From the NCBI GenBank assembly GCA_905371595.1, contig CAJPLU010000029.1, forward strand, positions 1 through 8,668: DNA of 8,668 nt, in the 5' to 3' direction. Shown in pieces: positions 1 to 3,889 of this stretch (the first letter of the stretch is position 1; the number at the start of each line of letters is the position of its first letter). Below the pieces are notes generated by a model. It worked only from the letters and a program-made list of their open reading frames with translations. It had not been told where the DNA came from and made no database searches. Source of the DNA: Candidatus Saccharimonadota bacterium (GTDB lineage Bacteria; Patescibacteriota; Saccharimonadia; Saccharimonadales; Saccharimonadaceae). A program made the position numbers and the translations under genes.

Positions 1-71
1 GTCAAGGCGGCGGTGGCGGTCAAGGCGGCGGTGGCGGTCAAGGCGGCGGTGGCGGACGTCGTGGTAGTTAG
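1..71 (+). CDS. C-terminal end of an unidentified protein with a Gly-rich repeat tail (partial, 5' cut)
   Basis: Only the last 22 codons are in the window, read in the frame beginning at base 3 and stopping at TAG 69-71. The translation is three copies of Gln followed by five Gly, then Arg-Arg-Gly-Ser and the stop. This is a low-complexity, presumably disordered tail with basic residues at its very end. I chose this frame because it gives a uniform Gly-rich tail and ends just before a TATAAT box. The frame starting at base 1 is also open as far as the TAA at 103-105 and would read as a Val/Lys/Ala repeat, so the frame is not certain. The protein cannot be identified from this fragment. Its position upstream of the secretion genes does not prove that it belongs to them. 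Confidence 0.6.
   Translation, partial: QGGGGGQGGGGGQGGGGGRRGS
3..56 (+). repeat. Three tandem copies of an 18-bp unit
   Basis: The unit CAAGGCGGCGGTGGCGGT occurs at 3-20, 21-38 and 39-56. The only difference is the last base, A instead of T at position 56. It encodes Gln plus five Gly per unit in the favoured frame. The array begins at the window edge, so the true copy number may be higher. Near-perfect identity at synonymous positions points to recent expansion by slippage or unequal recombination. Confidence 0.9.
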
Positions 72-77
72 TATAAT
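72..77 (+). promoter_or_regulatory. Second TATAAT box in the same intergenic region
   Basis: A perfect TATAAT starts directly after the TAG stop of the upstream gene. It could be a -10 element starting transcription near base 84, giving a leader of about 50 nt for the PrgI-family gene. The hexamer at 49-54, with a 17-bp spacer, is GTGGCG, a poor -35 match inside the Gly repeat. The region is AT-rich, so a chance match is possible. It ranks below the box at 121. Confidence 0.3.
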
Positions 78-97
78 AGCAAATCTGACGTCAGCAT

Positions 98-126
98 TAG
101 CTTAACTACACAATACGTAATATAAT
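98..126 (+). promoter_or_regulatory. Putative promoter of the PrgI-family gene; TATAAT box 6 nt before the ATG
   Basis: A perfect TATAAT lies at 121-126 and the next six bases lead directly to the ATG at 133. With the usual distance from -10 box to start site, transcription would begin at or next to the A of the ATG, giving a leaderless mRNA. No Shine-Dalgarno-like purine run precedes this ATG. The -35 region is weak: TTAGCT at 97-102, with an 18-bp spacer, matches the TTGACA consensus at three positions. The same box-to-ATG spacing recurs before the gene at 3890. Promoter activity is inferred from sequence only. Confidence 0.5.
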
Positions 127-132
127 AATCGT

Positions 133-1119
133 ATGGCAGAATATAAAGTCGCACAAGACGTCGAGGCAGAAGACAAGCTGATCGGACCGTTTAGCTTCCG
201 ACAGTTCATCTACCTGATCATTGCTGCTGTTGCTGTTGCCTTGGCCTGGGGATTGGGTCAGATATTTATCGGTTTGGCAATTATCCCTTTGCCAGTTATC
301 ATATTTTTTACCGTTTTGGCGCTGCCGCTGCGCAAGGATCAGCCGATGGAGATCTATGTAGCAGCTATTATCTCTTACAGGCTGAAGCCGCGCAAGCGCG
401 TCTGGTCGCCCGACGGTATCGAATCGCTGATCGAGATAACTGTACCAAAAGCTGTCGATGAGCATCTGACAAAAGACCTATCGCAGATGGAGACCGAAAA
501 GCGCCTGTCGTATCTAGCAGATATCGCCGACACCAAGGGTTGGTCGATCCGCCATACTACCGAACCAACCCCGAACAGTTCGATGGTATCAGACCAATAT
601 TACGCAGCTCAGCAAACAGTTGGCATGCTCGACGAAGACGGCAGTGTCGCCAGAAAGTTCGACGCTATGATTTCGCGAGCAGACCAAGAGCGCCACGACC
701 GAATTATCCAAAATATGTATTATCAAGCGCAGACGCAAGCGCCAACACCGCAGCCGATGACCAACCAGGCGGCACCGCCTCAGGCGCCTCAAGCCTTTGA
801 TAATGATAACGTCGGTGATACGGCCGCGCAAAACGATGAACATTTACCAAAGTTCAACCCTTACCCGACCATTCACCAATCAGTTATCCAGCCTACGAGC
901 CAGCAAAGCAACACAACCGCCAACAGTCCTATTCAAGCTAGCTCAACAGAGCCGACCAAGCCAGCCGAACCAACAGCAAACACTAGCGCAACAGCGGCTT
1001 CAGATGATATAATTAGTTTAGCTAATAATAGCGGCTTGTCGATCGCCGCCCTGCAGCACGAAGTAGATCGAGTCAAACAGAAGAAAGAAGACAGCGAAGT
1101 ATTCATTTCGCTGCGCTAG
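133..1119 (+). CDS. PrgI-family membrane protein of a type IV secretion/conjugation-like system
   Basis: 328 residues. Residues 5-30 carry the family signature: a V-x-Q-D-V-E-A-E-D-K stretch followed by I-G-P-F-S-F-R-Q-F. Two membrane helices follow at about 24-42 and 46-65, then a short basic segment around 84-90 (R-L-K-P-R-K-R-V-W). PrgI-like proteins are small inner-membrane components encoded next to VirB4-type ATPases in Gram-positive conjugation systems and in many CPR genomes. Typical ones are about 100-130 residues, so this protein has a long extra C-terminal part. It includes a Gln/Pro/Thr-rich, probably disordered region at about 198-285, then a predicted helix at 291-316 and the end motif E-V-F-I-S-L-R. 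The ATG at 133 has no ribosome binding site but lies 6 nt after a TATAAT box. Family membership is well supported; the role in secretion comes from family and context. Confidence 0.88.
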   Translation: MAEYKVAQDVEAEDKLIGPFSFRQFIYLIIAAVAVALAWGLGQIFIGLAIIPLPVIIFFTVLALPLRKDQPMEIYVAAIISYRLKPRKRVWSPDGIESLIEITVPKAVDEHLTKDLSQMETEKRLSYLADIADTKGWSIRHTTEPTPNSSMVSDQYYAAQQTVGMLDEDGSVARKFDAMISRADQERHDRIIQNMYYQAQTQAPTPQPMTNQAAPPQAPQAFDNDNVGDTAAQNDEHLPKFNPYPTIHQSVIQPTSQQSNTTANSPIQASSTEPTKPAEPTANTSATAASDDIISLANNSGLSIAALQHEVDRVKQKKEDSEVFISLR

Positions 1120-1125
1120 GCAAAG

Positions 1126-1132
1126 AAAGGAG
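1126..1132 (+). promoter_or_regulatory. Ribosome binding site that fixes the TraC-like gene start at GTG 1138
   Basis: AAAGGAG at 1126-1132 is a strong Shine-Dalgarno sequence. The GTG at 1132 overlaps its final G and so cannot be served by it. The next in-frame GTG at 1138 lies 5 nt downstream of the motif, a normal spacing. The start is therefore placed at 1138, removing two residues from the longest possible reading. Confidence 0.8.
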
Positions 1133-1137
1133 TGGGG

Positions 1138-2016
1138 GTGCCGCCAAACAATTTACCGCCGAATCAAGCACCAATGCCAGCGCCGATGCCGCCGGCTGTT
1201 GCTGGTTCTGGGCAAAATATCGCGGCACCAGGCAACCCCGCTGGCAATCCTGACGCACCATCATCGACCGACCCGAAAAAGGGCAAAGGTAAAGAACAGC
1301 CAAAGGCTACTAGCACCCAAAATTCCCTGATTTTTTCAGAATTACGCGACAGCATGGTGGTGATGAACGACGGATCGTTTCGCGCTATTGTTGCTTGCAA
1401 ATCAATCAACTTCGACCTGATGAGCTCGCGCGAACGCGACGGCGTCGAGCTAAGCTATCAAGACTTCCTCAATGCTTTGTATTTTCCAATTCAAATATTC
1501 ATTCGCTCACAGCGGGTTGATATCGGCCCGTATCTCGATAAGCTCGACGCTCTACGGCGCGACCAGGACAACATGCTGCTGGGCGTGTTAATGGACGATT
1601 ATATCAACTTTATCGATGTTTTATCGCAAGAAGCTAACATCATGGACAAAAGCTTTTTCGTGGTCATTCCGTATTTTCCGACCGGCGACGTTACCAATAT
1701 CGTCCAACAGAGCAAGGGGATATTCTCGATATTATTTGGTAACAAGAAAGAAAACGTCACCAAAATCGACACCCAAACCTACGCCAAAGCCAAAGAAGAA
1801 ATCAAAAACCGCGTCGATTCGGTGATTGGCGGGCTAATGCGCGTCGGCGTTTATTCTATTCAGCTCAATACCAAGCAGCTAGGCGAATTATATTACAATA
1901 TATATAATCCGGATACAGCTGTACGAGAGCCGCTTGACGACTTTGGCGATGTAGCGTCGCTATACGTCCGCAAGGGCGAAGGTAATAATCCGTACACCCA
2001 CGAGGAGATTAGGTAA
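1138..2016 (+). CDS. TraC-like protein, VirB4 partner without an ATPase domain
   Basis: 292 residues from the GTG at 1138. The first 60 or so residues are Pro/Ala/Gly-rich and disordered, ending in a basic K-K-G-K-G-K run. The folded part starts near residue 63 with a strand-turn-strand pattern (S-M-V-V-M-N-D-G-S-F-R-A-I-V) resembling the beginning of TraC/VirB4-type N-terminal domains, and runs to the C terminus. A conserved-looking F-F-V-V-I-P-Y-F-P segment lies at about residues 176-184. No Walker A or Walker B motif is present, so it is not an ATPase. It lies between the PrgI-like and VirB4-like genes, the usual CPR order, and overlaps the next gene by 1 nt (TAATG), suggesting translational coupling. 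A role as a motor-associated inner-membrane or cytosolic subunit is inferred. The family name rests on local resemblance plus context. Confidence 0.75.
   Translation: MPPNNLPPNQAPMPAPMPPAVAGSGQNIAAPGNPAGNPDAPSSTDPKKGKGKEQPKATSTQNSLIFSELRDSMVVMNDGSFRAIVACKSINFDLMSSRERDGVELSYQDFLNALYFPIQIFIRSQRVDIGPYLDKLDALRRDQDNMLLGVLMDDYINFIDVLSQEANIMDKSFFVVIPYFPTGDVTNIVQQSKGIFSILFGNKKENVTKIDTQTYAKAKEEIKNRVDSVIGGLMRVGVYSIQLNTKQLGELYYNIYNPDTAVREPLDDFGDVASLYVRKGEGNNPYTHEEIR
2002..2007 (+). promoter_or_regulatory. Ribosome binding site of the VirB4-like gene
   Basis: GAGGAG lies inside the end of the preceding gene, 8 nt before the ATG at 2016. Together with the TAATG overlap it supports coupled translation and this start codon. 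Confidence 0.7.
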
Positions 2017-3863
2017 TGGCCCGCAAGAAAAAGATGGATCCGCTAGATATCGCCGCCCAGCAGCGCGAGCGCGAGCAGGCAGAGGTCGAACAAGCTTTCC
2101 TCAAGGGTATGACCACGCTGCGCGATTTAATCGCGCCGAGCAGCCTCGAAATCCATTCGGCTTATTTCCGTATCGGCACCAAATACGGCCGTACTATGTA
2201 TGTCTATGGCTATCCGCGCCGGTTGTATACGGGCTGGCTATCGGGATTAATTAACATTGATCAAGTCCTCGATATCAGTATGTTTATTTATCCTGTTGAT
2301 ACAGCGATTGTCCTCAAAAACTTGCGCAAAAAAGTTACTCAGCTAGAGGCCGATATGGCGATTAATGCCGAAAAAGGCAAGACGCGCGACCCAGCCAAAG
2401 AAGCTGCCCTGCAGGATGCCGAAGAGCTGCGCGACGAGCTGCAGGTCGGATCAGAGCGCTTTTTCCGCTACGGCCTGTACGTGACGATTTACGGCGATAG
2501 CTTAGAGGAATTAGGCTATGTACAGCACTCGATCGAGACATTTTTCGGGCAGATGCTGGTTTATAGCAAAACCGCCTCCAGCCAGCAAGAACAAGGCCTC
2601 AACAGTACGGTGCCGCAAATGAGCGACCAGCTGCAAATTCGCCGCAATATGAACACTGGCGCCGTCAGCACCAGCTTTCCGTTCACTAGCGCCGACTTAA
2701 CCCAAGAAAACGGTATTTTGTACGGTATCAATATGCACAACAACGGCCTGGTGATTTTCGACCGCTACACGCTAGAGAACGCCAACATGGTAGTATTCGC
2801 TAAGTCTGGCGCCGGCAAGTCGTTTACTGTCAAGCTAGAGGCTCTTCGCAGCATGATGATGGGTGCCGATATCCTGATTATTGACCCAGAAAACGAGTAC
2901 CAACGGCTAAGCGACGCTGTTGGCGGCAGCTATATTCGGCTCAGCCTCAGCAGCGACACGCGAATTAATCCTTTTGATCTGCCAAAAGTTATCGACAACG
3001 AAGAAGCCGACGACGCCTTGCGCGCCAATCTAGTGACGCTGCACGGGTTGCTGCGGCTGATGCTGGGCGGAGCTTCGGCTAATAGCGCCGGTATCGGCTT
3101 ATCGCCATCCGAAGAGGCCGACCTCGACCAAGGCTTGATCGACACTTACGCTCGCGTCGGCATCACTAGCGATCCATTGACGCACACTTCAGTACCGCCG
3201 ACAATGGGCGATCTATATGACACTCTACTACACATGGGCGGTACCGGCCCACAGTTGGCGCAGCGCCTACGCAAATACACTACTGGTACGTTTGCTGGTA
3301 TTTTTAGCCAGCAGAGCAATATCGATATTAACAACAATATGGTGGTCTTTAACATTCGCGACCTCGAGGACGAGTTGCGGCCGGTGGCCATGTATATCGT
3401 CCTTAGCCACATTTGGAATATTGTCCGCACCCAGCAGAAAAAGCGCATGTTAATCGTCGATGAGGCTTGGCAGCTGATGAAATATGACGACTCGGCGAAC
3501 TTTATGTTTAGTTTAGCCAAGCGCGCTCGTAAATATTACCTGGGCCTGACAACTATCACTCAGGACGTCGAGGACTTCATGGGCAGCAAAATGGGCCGCG
3601 CCATTGTTTCGAACTCATCAATGCAGTTACTACTAAAGCAATCGTCGAGCGCTGTCGATGTGCTTGGCGACGTTTTCAAATTAACCGAAGAAGAACGCAA
3701 GCGTCTAGCCAATTTCCCAGTCGGACAGGGGTTATTCTTTGCCGGGCAGAATCACGTTCATATCCAGATTGTCGCCAGCGACACCGAAACTGGCTTGATT
3801 ACCACCAACCCGCAGGCAACACTACAACAAGCCGCCGCAGCCGCTGCCGAGGAGCAGACATAA
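2016..3863 (+). CDS. virB4: VirB4-like type IV secretion ATPase
   Basis: 615 residues, slightly short for VirB4/TraC proteins. The N-terminal part (about 35-220) resembles the VirB4 N-terminal domain, with a charged, probably helical insertion at about 100-145. The ATPase core contains Walker A G-A-G-K-S at 265-269, followed by the family motif I-I-D-P-E-N-E-Y at 288-295 and I-N-P-F at 317-320. Walker B is M-L-I-V-D-E-A-W at 478-485, and the glutamine motif T-I-T-Q-D at 513-517 also fits. All the residues expected for ATP binding and hydrolysis are present, so the enzyme should be active. VirB4 ATPases are hexameric motors at the inner membrane that power substrate transfer or pilus assembly. 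The C terminus ends in an Ala/Gln-rich tail. No relaxase or VirD4-type coupling protein is visible here, so the substrate is unknown. Confidence 0.93.
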   Translation: MARKKKMDPLDIAAQQREREQAEVEQAFLKGMTTLRDLIAPSSLEIHSAYFRIGTKYGRTMYVYGYPRRLYTGWLSGLINIDQVLDISMFIYPVDTAIVLKNLRKKVTQLEADMAINAEKGKTRDPAKEAALQDAEELRDELQVGSERFFRYGLYVTIYGDSLEELGYVQHSIETFFGQMLVYSKTASSQQEQGLNSTVPQMSDQLQIRRNMNTGAVSTSFPFTSADLTQENGILYGINMHNNGLVIFDRYTLENANMVVFAKSGAGKSFTVKLEALRSMMMGADILIIDPENEYQRLSDAVGGSYIRLSLSSDTRINPFDLPKVIDNEEADDALRANLVTLHGLLRLMLGGASANSAGIGLSPSEEADLDQGLIDTYARVGITSDPLTHTSVPPTMGDLYDTLLHMGGTGPQLAQRLRKYTTGTFAGIFSQQSNIDINNNMVVFNIRDLEDELRPVAMYIVLSHIWNIVRTQQKKRMLIVDEAWQLMKYDDSANFMFSLAKRARKYYLGLTTITQDVEDFMGSKMGRAIVSNSSMQLLLKQSSSAVDVLGDVFKLTEEERKRLANFPVGQGLFFAGQNHVHIQIVASDTETGLITTNPQATLQQAAAAAAEEQT

Positions 3864-3883
3864 TAGCTTAAAAAGGTTATAAT
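3855..3883 (+). promoter_or_regulatory. Putative promoter of the 973-residue membrane protein gene, leaderless arrangement
   Basis: CAGACA at 3855-3860 matches four of six -35 consensus bases, and a perfect TATAAT follows at 3878-3883 with a 17-bp spacer. Six bases then separate it from the ATG at 3890, exactly the spacing seen before the ATG at 133. The transcript would start at or beside the ATG. The only purine-rich candidate ribosome site, AAAAGG at 3871-3876, is 13 nt from the ATG, which is too far for good function. The -35 hexamer lies inside the last codons of the VirB4-like gene. This is inferred from sequence only. Confidence 0.55.
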
Positions 3884-3889
3884 AAGATT

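Noticed and set aside
1..56. CRISPR-like repeat array
   Set aside because: The 18-bp units are directly adjacent without spacers and are in-frame codon repeats.
1..105. Alternative reading of the upstream gene end in the frame starting at base 1, stopping at TAA 103-105
   Set aside because: It is open, but gives a Val/Lys/Ala repeat and would run through the TATAAT box at 72-77. The Gln-Gly tail ending at 71 is the more common kind of repeat tail. Kept as a possibility only.
106..465. Minus-strand open frame opposite the PrgI-family gene
   Set aside because: It lies antisense to a well-supported gene, has no ribosome site I can see, and encodes nothing recognisable. The same holds for the other antisense frames opposite the long genes, for example 3961-4401 and 4633-4974.
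1132..1137. GTG at 1132 as start of the TraC-like gene
   Set aside because: It overlaps the Shine-Dalgarno sequence AAAGGAG; the GTG at 1138 has proper spacing.
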